Shown one piece after another: positions 19,067 through 27,920 of a stretch of DNA of 64,000 nucleotides. Numbering within the stretch: position 1 is the first letter of the stretch; every line of letters starts with the position of its first letter. Source of the stretch: an uncultured Aquimarina sp. (GTDB lineage: Bacteria > Bacteroidota > Bacteroidia > Flavobacteriales > Flavobacteriaceae); contig NZ_CANLYD010000011.1 in assembly GCF_947495315.1 (NCBI RefSeq), positions 164,533 to 228,532 of the forward strand, in the 5' to 3' direction. Position numbers and translations under genes: made by a program. The notes under the pieces are model-generated. The model saw nothing but the letters and a program-made list of their open reading frames with translations, was not told the DNA's origin and did no database searches.

Positions 19067-20335
19067 TTATTGCATGACTGTGTAAGTATCACGTGCTTGT
19101 TTTAACGTAAATTTTGGGTTTTTAGCATCTAATGGTTTTTCAAAAAAATCAGATACATTTTTAAATTGTGTAGTAAACATATTATATTTAAGCAGTCCTT
19201 GTACTTCATTTTTTGGTTCTAATGGAACCAATACATTCGTGTCGTGTACATTGAAAATACTGTTTTCTAAAGAAAATGATGTTTCTAGATTAGCATAGGA
19301 TGTATAGGATTTGTCAAATTTTGCTACATTGGCAAAACCAGATATTCTAGAATCTGCGACATGTAGTCGAGCTAAATTTTTAGAAGAAATTGCAGCTCCG
19401 GTATGTTGATAATTACTGCTGTCTGATAAATTGATTAAGGTAGCATCTTTTATATCCACATTAGATAGTTCCAGAGACGTCATGCCTAATTTTTTATCAT
19501 AACCATCTATTTCGATTGCATAAGAACCACTGATGTCAGAAATATATGGATGCCTAATCGCAATAATATTATATAGTTCTCCTTGGTAGCCTAAAGTGAA
19601 ATCATAGTCATCATCTTTAGCCTTGTATGAAATCAGATTGTTCATATTTACAGTACCACCAAAAAACTCAAAAGAATCATCAGCAGAATGACTTATCATA
19701 ATATTATTAAGGATGGATTTTTTTCCTAAAGCGTATAAAGAAAGGCCATTTAATTCTTTTGATTGATTTATTTTTTTTCCTGCGTACTCAATTCGTACAT
19801 ATGTCATAATAGTAGTCATCTCATCATCATCATCACCTCCATAGAGAGAGTATTGTGGGAAAAAATCGCCTTCAATAACACCGGCTTTGGATGGAGAATT
19901 GATGATTCCTGATCCTGCGATTATAATCCCGCCCCAATCACCACTTTTTCTTGCTTTTGGTGACTTGTCAGAAGTAAATACAATAGGTTGCCCTTTTAGA
20001 CCTCTGGCGATTAGTTTAGATCCTTTACTAACGACAAGACTTGTTTGGGTTTTGGTATCACAACGAATGATCGTTCCTTCTTGGATAGACAGTGTGGCAC
20101 CATTAGTTACATATACACTTCCGGATAGAAAATATACTGAATCATTTGTTAAGTGCGTGTCTTGGTCGATTATCGTAGGGATGTCTTCATCTGGTTGCGG
20201 ATATGCCTCGTGATTAGGGTCGAAATTAGCCCATCCATTGATCCATTTCATGGAATCATCGTTAATTGTATTTTGGGACAATAGTATCGATGGGAAAAAT
20301 ATCAGTATTGTTAGGGATAAAATAGTTGATTTCAT
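19067..20335 (-). CDS. Secreted beta-helix-type protein, unit A
   Basis: This 422-residue member of the same three-copy family has a signal peptide of about 20 residues ending LLSQ. It shares WINGWANFDPN, SGSVYVTNGATLSIQEGT, SGDWGGIIIAGSG, YVRIEYAGK, NGLSLYALG, DDDYDFTLGY and GSYAIEIDGYDKK with its paralogues, and ends in YTVMQ. Being first in the array, it is the only copy with the AsmA-like gene upstream, across a 399-base gap. The function is unknown. Confidence 0.82.
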   Translation of the reverse strand: MKSTILSLTILIFFPSILLSQNTINDDSMKWINGWANFDPNHEAYPQPDEDIPTIIDQDTHLTNDSVYFLSGSVYVTNGATLSIQEGTIIRCDTKTQTSLVVSKGSKLIARGLKGQPIVFTSDKSPKARKSGDWGGIIIAGSGIINSPSKAGVIEGDFFPQYSLYGGDDDDEMTTIMTYVRIEYAGKKINQSKELNGLSLYALGKKSILNNIMISHSADDSFEFFGGTVNMNNLISYKAKDDDYDFTLGYQGELYNIIAIRHPYISDISGSYAIEIDGYDKKLGMTSLELSNVDIKDATLINLSDSSNYQHTGAAISSKNLARLHVADSRISGFANVAKFDKSYTSYANLETSFSLENSIFNVHDTNVLVPLEPKNEVQGLLKYNMFTTQFKNVSDFFEKPLDAKNPKFTLKQARDTYTVMQ

Positions 20336-20734
20336 AACTGTTTTATGGGGGTTTTATATTTGGGAATAAAATTATAACTATAAGTGTTCTGCTTATTGCG
20401 TCTAACTTTATTAAATAGTTAATCCAATTTTAATAAATTTATTGTGTTGAGGTTGCTATTTATTTGATGAAATAGCTGCAAAAAACATTGAATGTTGTTT
20501 GTGAAGTCTTAATATTTTGATTTTAAATGGTTAATATTCGTTTTCGAATCCAATTAAAATCCAATACTTTTTCTGAGTTTTCCCAGCACTAATGTAGTAA
20601 GAAATCAGGTTAAAAAAAATTTATTACTAGTAGAACTTTGCTATAATTAGAATTTTTAGACAAAGTTTAGAAATCCACCATTTCAACTTGTAAAATGACA
20701 GAAAAACTAGTTAATCTGTAGTACGTAAATAGGT
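20336..20734. other. Intergenic region upstream of the tandem array
   Basis: There are 399 AT-rich bases between the AsmA-like stop and the first array gene. It presumably holds the leftward promoter for unit A. I see no gene, tRNA or strong terminator. Confidence 0.5.
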
Positions 20735-23347
20735 TTAGTTCTTAGTTTTTGTAGTGTCTTTTTTCTTTTTCTTACCAAGAAAGCCTCCAAAAATATCTTT
20801 AGCAGCGTCTTTTAATTTGTCTTCTGTCTTAGTGGAGTCTTTATCCTTTTTAGAACCTCCTAATAAATCCGTAAGTACTTTGGTTCCCTCATCCACTATC
20901 TTTCCGGTTGCTTTTTCTTTTTGTTTACTTATGATTTGCTGCGTTAATTGTTTAACAGCCTGCCCGGTATTAAGGTTTATTTTCGGATTAGAAAAGTTAC
21001 CGGATATACCAATAGGCAGTGCAACTTTCATCTCATTTGCCTCCTGATCATTAAGCTGAGAAATTAGCCCACCTACTTCGTTACCCAAATATTTCGCGGG
21101 TACATCTAATGATACATTGTAATCCATATTCATATCAAAACTATGGCTGCCTCCAGCAGTTATTTTGATTCCTTCTACGTCAAATTCAAAAGGTTTCACA
21201 TTAATTTTACCATCATCAAAACTAAGCGATGTTTTAATGTCTTTTAAATTAAGTTTATCAAGGTTTAAAAACCCTAGTTGCCCATCTAAGTTAGATAATA
21301 ATGGAGTTTGAGATGTGCTTACTTTGGCATTTAATATTTCTGCCAATGCATTTCCTTTTACAGAATTCAAAACTGGTGTAAGGTCGTTATTTAGATTACC
21401 ATTTAAGTTAATTTGTGTAGTTAACGCACCTGTTAAGGCTTTGGCAATAGGAGCTAATCCTTGTAATAACGCCAGACTCGAAAAAGATTTAGCAATGTCA
21501 ATTTTACTTAAGTCCAAATTCATTCCAAAATTAGGAGTTTCTGATTTTGTAGATACTTTACCGTTAAAGGCAAGTCCTCCATCAAATAGATTGGATGTTA
21601 CGTTTTGTAAATAAGCAGTCTCGTCATTTATTTTCACACTTCCTTTTGTGTTTTTTAATTCTAAGTTGTCATAGAGTACTTTTTTTGCATCAAAATTCAA
21701 TGTAGCATCAAGAAACGATGGTATTTTCAGTGCTTCTTCTTCAGTATTTTCCGTTTGTTCTTCGGTTGCTTCATTTTCTGCTACCAAGAAATCATCTACT
21801 GCAAAAACTTCAGAACTAACATCAAAGTTTCCTTTTAGATCTTGTTTTGAAAATAAAAATCCCATCAAATTACTAATAGTACCTGCTGCAGTAAGGTCAG
21901 ATTTCCCTGTAGTCACCTGCATTTTGTCTAAGGTGATAGTTTCTGGTTTGAAACCTACATTGGCATTTTTAATTTTAATTTCATTAGGTAATTCTGGAGA
22001 GGCATAGGTAAAATTACTTAGACTAGCTGTACCTGAGCTTTTTACATTTTGATATTGCTCTTTTTCTAAAGATTGCATATCAAAATTGGTGTTTACATTT
22101 GCTTTGAGTATTCCATTAAGTTGTTGTTCTAATTCTAAAGGATATGCTTTATCTAAATTAGCAAGATTCAGTGTTCCGTTTACTGCCATATCTACGATCA
22201 TATTTGTTGTTATATTTCGTAAACTACCTTTGGCTGCAAAGGTATCTTGATCTATTCTGAAAGTAAGGTTTCCAATATTTATATACATGTCATCAGCTAA
22301 ACCAGTGTCGTTTTTGATTTGCGTATCTATGTTAATATTCTGAACACTTTTTGGTAAATCAGGGTATTTAAAAGAAGCATTGTGTGATGCAATTTTAATA
22401 TCCATTTTTGGGATATATACATCATCAGCTTTTCCTTTGATAATTCCATTTACGGAGAAATCCCCAGTGGTTTGAACACCATCTAGATTTTTGGCATATA
22501 CTTCAGGAATAACAGCTAAGAAATTTTTAAAATCCGATGAGGGAGTTTTAAAACTAAGATCTATATCCGTGTATTTTTCAAAAAGTTGCACGAATCCTTC
22601 AAATTCCAGAGGAAGTTGATTTACAAAAGCCTTATTTTCTTTGAATGTGTATCGCTGGTTTTCGAGGTCTAGTTCTAATTCAGCTTCAAGTTTCAGTGCA
22701 TTTTTATTGAGATATTTGGTGTTGTCTAAACTAAAAGAAACTTCAGAACTGGATGCTGTGTCTAATATTATATTTTCTCCGGATAGAGATCCATCACCGC
22801 TATGATTTACATTGGTCATAAGTAAAGCGATCTTATTGATATCATTTTGGTATAAAAGCTTACTATTATTTATTTCATAATGATCTAATTCGAAGGTAAA
22901 AGAACCACCTTCTTCTTTAGTAGCTACTTCTGGTTCTTCTGATGTTTTTGTAATGTCAAAATTAGAATTTCCTAATGAGTCCGTCTTAATCCCAATGTTT
23001 GCTTCGTCAATTATAAATTTTTGAATACTGATAGGTTCTTCAGCATCTTTGAATAATTCGTTTATAGACATGTCTAGTGATATTTTTTTGGCATAAGCCA
23101 ATGTATCACCTTCAAAAGGAGCAAAATTAATGATGGAAAGCTCATCAATTATAACAGAAGCCTGTGGAAAACTCCTAATCAAGCTAATATCTACATCAGC
23201 AAAATCAACTTTAGCATTTACATGCTCATTAGCCAAATACCGTATTTTGTCTTTTATCGTTCCTCCAAATAAGAGAGGTATTGAAATGATTGCTATAATT
23301 AATAGAACAACAAGAATTCCGAAGATTTTAAGGGCTTTTTTGATCAT
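20735..23347 (-). CDS. AsmA-family protein
   Basis: This 870-residue envelope protein has an N-terminal membrane helix (residues about 8-30) followed by a long beta-rich periplasmic region. The AsmA-like start (motif VDFADVDISLIRSFPQASV near residue 45) and C-terminal AsmA_2-type region (LNGNLNNDLTPVLNSVKGN near residue 650) are present. AsmA-like proteins form groove structures that are thought to carry phospholipids between membranes. The C-terminus is lysine-rich (GGFLGKKKKKDTTKTKN). Confidence 0.88.
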   Translation of the reverse strand: MIKKALKIFGILVVLLIIAIISIPLLFGGTIKDKIRYLANEHVNAKVDFADVDISLIRSFPQASVIIDELSIINFAPFEGDTLAYAKKISLDMSINELFKDAEEPISIQKFIIDEANIGIKTDSLGNSNFDITKTSEEPEVATKEEGGSFTFELDHYEINNSKLLYQNDINKIALLMTNVNHSGDGSLSGENIILDTASSSEVSFSLDNTKYLNKNALKLEAELELDLENQRYTFKENKAFVNQLPLEFEGFVQLFEKYTDIDLSFKTPSSDFKNFLAVIPEVYAKNLDGVQTTGDFSVNGIIKGKADDVYIPKMDIKIASHNASFKYPDLPKSVQNINIDTQIKNDTGLADDMYINIGNLTFRIDQDTFAAKGSLRNITTNMIVDMAVNGTLNLANLDKAYPLELEQQLNGILKANVNTNFDMQSLEKEQYQNVKSSGTASLSNFTYASPELPNEIKIKNANVGFKPETITLDKMQVTTGKSDLTAAGTISNLMGFLFSKQDLKGNFDVSSEVFAVDDFLVAENEATEEQTENTEEEALKIPSFLDATLNFDAKKVLYDNLELKNTKGSVKINDETAYLQNVTSNLFDGGLAFNGKVSTKSETPNFGMNLDLSKIDIAKSFSSLALLQGLAPIAKALTGALTTQINLNGNLNNDLTPVLNSVKGNALAEILNAKVSTSQTPLLSNLDGQLGFLNLDKLNLKDIKTSLSFDDGKINVKPFEFDVEGIKITAGGSHSFDMNMDYNVSLDVPAKYLGNEVGGLISQLNDQEANEMKVALPIGISGNFSNPKINLNTGQAVKQLTQQIISKQKEKATGKIVDEGTKVLTDLLGGSKKDKDSTKTEDKLKDAAKDIFGGFLGKKKKKDTTKTKN

Positions 23348-23425
23348 TTTGATGCTTTTATGTAAAGTAACGATTTACAAAGGTACAATGTTGCGATTCT
23401 AGAGTTAACTATTTGTTAGATTTTT

Positions 23426-23995
23426 TTAAATTTCAAGGGCTAATTCGCCTCCTTGTTTTAGTTTGAACCTTTTTCTTAAGAAATACACAGCTAAATAGAG
23501 AATGGGAGTGTCAAAAGCCGCAACTAACACTTTGAATAAAAACCCATTAAGTAATAATATACCAAAACGATCCCAATCAATAACTCCAGTAGCACATAAT
23601 AACAGTAATACAGTAAATGTGTCTATAAACTGAGAAGCAAAAGTAGAGAAGTTGTTCCTGATCCACAGGTGTTTTCCTTTAGTGACTCTTTTCCAAAAAT
23701 GAAAAATCTGAATGTCAATATACTGCGCAAAAAGATACGCCATCATGGAGGCAAAAACCGCTACCGCAGTTGCACCAAAAACTTTAGTAAATGTTTCATC
23801 ATTAATAGGGGACCAGCTAGTGGCAGGAACTTCTTTAGAAGCATACACTATTAATAAAGAAAAGAATGAGGCAAAAATACCAGCAGTAACAATTTGATTG
23901 GCTTTTCTTTTTCCATAGATTTCACTAATAATATCTGTGATTAAAAAAGTAATAGGATATGGTAAAATCCCAACGGAAATTTCAAAAGTATACAT
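23426..23995 (-). CDS. Queuosine precursor transporter (YhhQ family)
   Basis: This integral membrane protein takes up queuosine precursors. Family motifs seen are GILPYPITFLITDIISEIYGKRKAN and the ending of several hydrophobic helices with FDTPILYLAVYFLRKRFK. From the first ATG it is 189 residues, which lacks the usual first helix. The frame stays open upstream without an ATG to a stop near 24148 and encodes a fitting first helix (AYRIYLILGALFISSLVASN). The true start is therefore probably a non-ATG codon near 24118-24136, or the gene has lost its start. Confidence 0.82.
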   Translation of the reverse strand: MYTFEISVGILPYPITFLITDIISEIYGKRKANQIVTAGIFASFFSLLIVYASKEVPATSWSPINDETFTKVFGATAVAVFASMMAYLFAQYIDIQIFHFWKRVTKGKHLWIRNNFSTFASQFIDTFTVLLLLCATGVIDWDRFGILLLNGFLFKVLVAAFDTPILYLAVYFLRKRFKLKQGGELALEI

Positions 23996-24242
23996 TCCGA
24001 AAAAATCCCAGTAAAAAAATTTCTGAAAAATAAGATTAGATGCTACTAAAGAGGAAATAAATAAAGCTCCAAGTATGAGATAAATTCTATACGCTACTAT
24101 TTTATCTTTTAGATTCAGAGGAGTTTTATTTAAAATATAATTAGTTCATAATACTTCGCCCAAAAATAAGGTGAAGTGGTTTTGTTTTCCTTAATTTGTT
24201 CTTAAAAATACGGAGTTCTGATCAGAATATAAATATCCACAT

Positions 24243-25370
24243 TTGAAAACATCAAATAGTATACATATTTCGTTAGGAAGTAATATCGGAAATCGTCTGG
24301 ATTATCTTCAGCAAGCTTTGCAGGTGATTTATGAAACTATTGGCGATGTAGTAAGTATTTCTAGCATTTATCAAACGCCAGCTTGGGGGTTTAGTAGCGA
24401 TGATTTTTATAACGCTTGTATTCTTGTGAAGACCTTTTATTCCACTTCAGAAGTATTGGATAGGCTTTTGGAAATCGAAAATTCTTTGGGAAGAAGTAGA
24501 AAAGAAGGGGAAGGATATGAAGCAAGAACGATCGATCTGGATATTGTTTTTTCTTCGCAAGGAATTATAGAAACCGAGAACTTGATCGTTCCTCATCCAT
24601 CTATGCAAGATCGGAAGTTTGTATTGAAACCTCTTGAAGAAATAGCAGGAGAATTAGCGCATCCGATATTAAATCAAACTGTACATCAGTTATTGGAGAA
24701 AACTACAGATACATCCGTAGTGACCAAACTGAATGAGGTTATGCTAAGTCCTAAAGAGAAATATTCCTTATCGACTTTTCAGTATCTTACTATTGAGGGT
24801 AATATTGGAGCTGGTAAAACTAGTCTAGCACGTCTGATAGCAGAAGAGTTTAATGCTAAGTTGGTGTTAGAACGTTTTGCGGATAATCCTTTTTTACCGA
24901 AGTTCTATGAAGATATGGAAAGATATGCATTTCCATTAGAAATGTCATTTTTGGCCGATCGTTATCAGCGACTACAGGATGATATTGGTCAATTTGATCT
25001 ATTCAAGGATTTTGTGGTTAGTGATTATGATGTATTTAAATCGTTGATTTTTGCCCAGGTAACCTTGCAGGAAGATGAATATAAGCTGTACAAGAAGGTT
25101 TTTGATATTATGTATCGGGATTTGCCAAAACCAGGATTGTATGTGTATTTATATCAAAACACGGAACGCTTGTTAGAAAATATAAAAAGACGAGGTCGCG
25201 ACTACGAACAGAAAATCCCTGCAGAATATCTGAATAAAATTAACAAAGGGTACTTGCAATTCATAAAATCACAAGCACACTTTAATGTTCGAATCATAGA
25301 TATATCTGATAAGGATTTTATATCTAATCGTGAAGATTATATTTGGATTTTAAACCAATTGGCTAAATAA
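24243..25370 (+). CDS. folK: HPPK (FolK) fused to deoxynucleoside kinase
   Basis: This is a 375-residue two-domain enzyme. Residues 1-155 are 6-hydroxymethyl-7,8-dihydropterin pyrophosphokinase of folate synthesis, with SLGSNIGNR at the start and ARTIDLDIVF holding the metal-binding aspartates. Residues about 175-375 are a deoxynucleoside kinase-like P-loop enzyme, with EGNIGAGKTSLA as Walker A, LERFADNPFLP, and a RRGRDYEQ-like LID (KRRGRDYEQ). The fusion is known in Bacteroidetes. The start codon is TTG at 24243, because no ATG gives the family N-terminus. Its stop is one base from the convergent dipeptidase stop. Confidence 0.92.
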   Translation: MKTSNSIHISLGSNIGNRLDYLQQALQVIYETIGDVVSISSIYQTPAWGFSSDDFYNACILVKTFYSTSEVLDRLLEIENSLGRSRKEGEGYEARTIDLDIVFSSQGIIETENLIVPHPSMQDRKFVLKPLEEIAGELAHPILNQTVHQLLEKTTDTSVVTKLNEVMLSPKEKYSLSTFQYLTIEGNIGAGKTSLARLIAEEFNAKLVLERFADNPFLPKFYEDMERYAFPLEMSFLADRYQRLQDDIGQFDLFKDFVVSDYDVFKSLIFAQVTLQEDEYKLYKKVFDIMYRDLPKPGLYVYLYQNTERLLENIKRRGRDYEQKIPAEYLNKINKGYLQFIKSQAHFNVRIIDISDKDFISNREDYIWILNQLAK

Positions 25371-25371
25371 G

Positions 25372-26685
25372 TTACCCTTTCTGAAGCTCACTAGCTACTT
25401 TTTGAACTTCATCCAAAACGCGAAGTAGATTACCGCTCCAAAGTTTTTCTATTTGTTCTTCAGTATATCCACGTTTTACTAATTCTAGAGTAACATTGAA
25501 GGTTTCTGAAGCATCACTCCATCCTTCGATTCCACCGCCACCATCAAAATCAGAGCTAATACCAACGTGTTCAATGCCAATTTTATCAACCATATAGTCA
25601 ATATGATTCACAAAATCTACTACATCAACGGCAGGAGGTAAGTCGGTCATTTTTTTGACCTTTGCTCTTCTTATAGCAGCCATTTTTCCTAAAAAGTCGT
25701 AGTAGGTTTCTTTTTCTTCAGAACTCAGTTTCATTACTTCTTCTCGCTCTAGCCAAGTGACTCCCATAGAATCTGCAATTTGTTTTCCGATTTCTACCTC
25801 TTTTACAACTCTCTTTTCAAACTTTTCGGTATTTAGATAAGAGGTAAAAGCAACGGTTTGTACAACACCTCCATTTTCTTTTAGCCACTGTAATTGTTCG
25901 TCATCTAGATTTCTACTATGATCACATAACGCTCTTGCAGAAGAATGTGAAGCAATAATGGGTGCTTTAGAAAGCTCGATCATCTGGCGCATTGATTCCT
26001 TAGATGGATGTGACACGTCAATCATCATACCCCATTTATTCATTTCGGCCACCACTTCTTTTCCGAGATCACTTAATCCATTATGCAGCCATACATCGTC
26101 AGCTTCTCCAGTATTAGAATCACAGAGTTGACTATGTCCGTTATGAGATAATGACATATATCTTCCTCCAAGATCATAAAACTTTTTTACATTATTGATG
26201 TCAGTTCCCACTGGATAACCGTTTTCAATACCAATCATCGCTACCTTTTTACCAGATTTATGAATTCTACGAACGTCTTCAGAAGTTAACGCTAATTCTA
26301 TTTGATTTGGTGCGATAGTATCCACCAATCTATGAATTGCATCAAATTTAGACATGGCAATCTTATGAGCTTTATCAAAACCTTCCGTATTCAGTGAATC
26401 TTGTCCTGTATAGACAATAAACCAGGCAACATCTAATCCACCTTTGTTCATTTTTGGTAAGGTAATCTGAGAGTTTAGATCTTGTGTGTAATTAATAGAA
26501 TCCGTAAAGTTTTTGATATTAATATCACAATGAGTATCTAGTGTAATAACGTTTTTATGTATTTCTTTCGCCCTTGTGATGAGTTGATCCTCTGTCATAG
26601 ATTCTTCTTTTTTAGGTACTGCTTTTTTTTGGTTACAACCTATTAAAGTAAAACAGATGACGAGTAGTACAGAGATGTATTTCAT
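25372..26685 (-). CDS. Membrane dipeptidase (peptidase M19) lipoprotein
   Basis: This is a 437-residue lipoprotein with lipobox LIGC (Cys17). Zinc-dependent M19 dipeptidase motifs are all present: LDTHCDI (HxD), the Glu in GIENGY, IDVSHPS, ASHSSARALCDH and SSDFDGGGG. These enzymes cleave dipeptides, some with D-residues. It is likely anchored in the periplasm or outer membrane. Confidence 0.92.
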   Translation of the reverse strand: MKYISVLLVICFTLIGCNQKKAVPKKEESMTEDQLITRAKEIHKNVITLDTHCDINIKNFTDSINYTQDLNSQITLPKMNKGGLDVAWFIVYTGQDSLNTEGFDKAHKIAMSKFDAIHRLVDTIAPNQIELALTSEDVRRIHKSGKKVAMIGIENGYPVGTDINNVKKFYDLGGRYMSLSHNGHSQLCDSNTGEADDVWLHNGLSDLGKEVVAEMNKWGMMIDVSHPSKESMRQMIELSKAPIIASHSSARALCDHSRNLDDEQLQWLKENGGVVQTVAFTSYLNTEKFEKRVVKEVEIGKQIADSMGVTWLEREEVMKLSSEEKETYYDFLGKMAAIRRAKVKKMTDLPPAVDVVDFVNHIDYMVDKIGIEHVGISSDFDGGGGIEGWSDASETFNVTLELVKRGYTEEQIEKLWSGNLLRVLDEVQKVASELQKG

Positions 26686-26705
26686 TTTGAAAAATAGGAA
26701 TTGAG

Positions 26706-27242
26706 TTAGTTAGCCTTAAACTTACAAAACAAATCCCATATCACGACACCAGCGCTAACTGAAATGTTTAAAGAATGCTTGCTTCCATATTGCGGTATTT
26801 CTATTACAGTATCGCTCGTAGAAACCACTTCTTGCTGAACACCTTTTACTTCGTTTCCAAAAATAATCGCATAGGTTTGGTTTGGTTCAGGATTAAAATC
26901 GTTAAGCAGGGTCGCACTTTCAGCTTGCTCAATAGATACGATTTTGATGTTTTCGGATTGAAGTTTAGTAACTAGTTTCAAAGTGTTTTCTGTATGCTCC
27001 CAATCTACAGTTTCGGTAGCCCCAAGTGCTGTTTTCTGAATATCTTTATGAGGTGGAGTGGCGGTGATGCCACAGAGATATATTTTTTCTATCAAAAAAG
27101 CATCTGCTGTTCTAAACACGGATCCAATATTGTTAAGACTTCTGATGTTGTCTAAAATAATAATCAGCGGAGTCTTTTTTGCTTCTTTAAATTCAGCAAC
27201 TGTTTTGCGATCAAGCTCGCTGTTTTTTAGTTTTCTGTTCAT
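26706..27242 (-). CDS. TrmH/SpoU-type RNA 2'-O-methyltransferase
   Basis: This 178-residue SPOUT methyltransferase has motif 1 NNIGSVFRTADAF (about 36-48), motif 2 IIFGNEVKGV (about 132-141) and motif 3 IPQYGSKHSLNISVSAGV (148-165). It methylates ribose in tRNA or rRNA using SAM; the exact target is not clear from sequence. It lies 20 bases before the M19 lipoprotein on the same strand. Confidence 0.9.
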   Translation of the reverse strand: MNRKLKNSELDRKTVAEFKEAKKTPLIIILDNIRSLNNIGSVFRTADAFLIEKIYLCGITATPPHKDIQKTALGATETVDWEHTENTLKLVTKLQSENIKIVSIEQAESATLLNDFNPEPNQTYAIIFGNEVKGVQQEVVSTSDTVIEIPQYGSKHSLNISVSAGVVIWDLFCKFKAN

Positions 27243-27305
27243 TTTTTTAAAGTTTGCAGTATTCAGTTTATAGTGCGCAGTAACTGTTTTATATTATAAG
27301 TTAAT

Positions 27306-27674
27306 CTATACTTTAATACCAAATTTTTCAGGGTTATTAATCATATAATTGATTAGGTTGCCGACCTCTAAGCTTAAAGAAGTAAGTTGGTCAAAAGTTT
27401 TTTGATCTATATACTTACAAGCTAAAGAAAATTCAAGCCAAGTTTGAGTTTCTGCATTTTCAGAATCACTATCAGTAAGTTTACTTATAAAGTGTTTGGG
27501 GTATTTTCGTTTTCTATATGATTCAGAAATATTAGCAGTTACACTTCTAGAAGATCGTCTTATTTGATCAATAAGAGAGTATTTTTCTTCTTTTGGGAAA
27601 TTTTTGGTAATTTCAAATATTTTCATAGCCAAATCAAATGATTTTTTATAAGCTAATAGATTCTTAAAATCCAT
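27306..27674 (-). CDS. Four-helix bundle protein (23S rRNA intervening-sequence type)
   Basis: This 122-residue protein carries the family pattern LLAYKKSFDLAMKIFEIT, then QIRRSSRSVTANISESY and a C-terminal helical stretch. The family was named from genes within 23S rRNA intervening sequences but is common as solitary genes in Bacteroidetes. It forms a homopentameric bundle in solved members; the function is unknown. Confidence 0.88.
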   Translation of the reverse strand: MDFKNLLAYKKSFDLAMKIFEITKNFPKEEKYSLIDQIRRSSRSVTANISESYRKRKYPKHFISKLTDSDSENAETQTWLEFSLACKYIDQKTFDQLTSLSLEVGNLINYMINNPEKFGIKV

Positions 27675-27920
27675 ATTTATTTTAAAATTTTGTCAAAGGT
27701 ATCACTTTCTCTTTAGTATAAAATATAATATCGGTGAAGCCATAAAGTAGGGTTTGAATATTTGTTTTTCTATTTTAAATTTTGTACTGCGAACTAATAA
27801 CTTATTACTGCAAACTGTTTACAATACAATTGTGAATAAAAATGAATAACTCCTTTTAACTAGGTTTCAAAAAAAAACGGAGAATACCTACTTTAGCCAC
27901 TGTAGAAAAATCATATCCTT

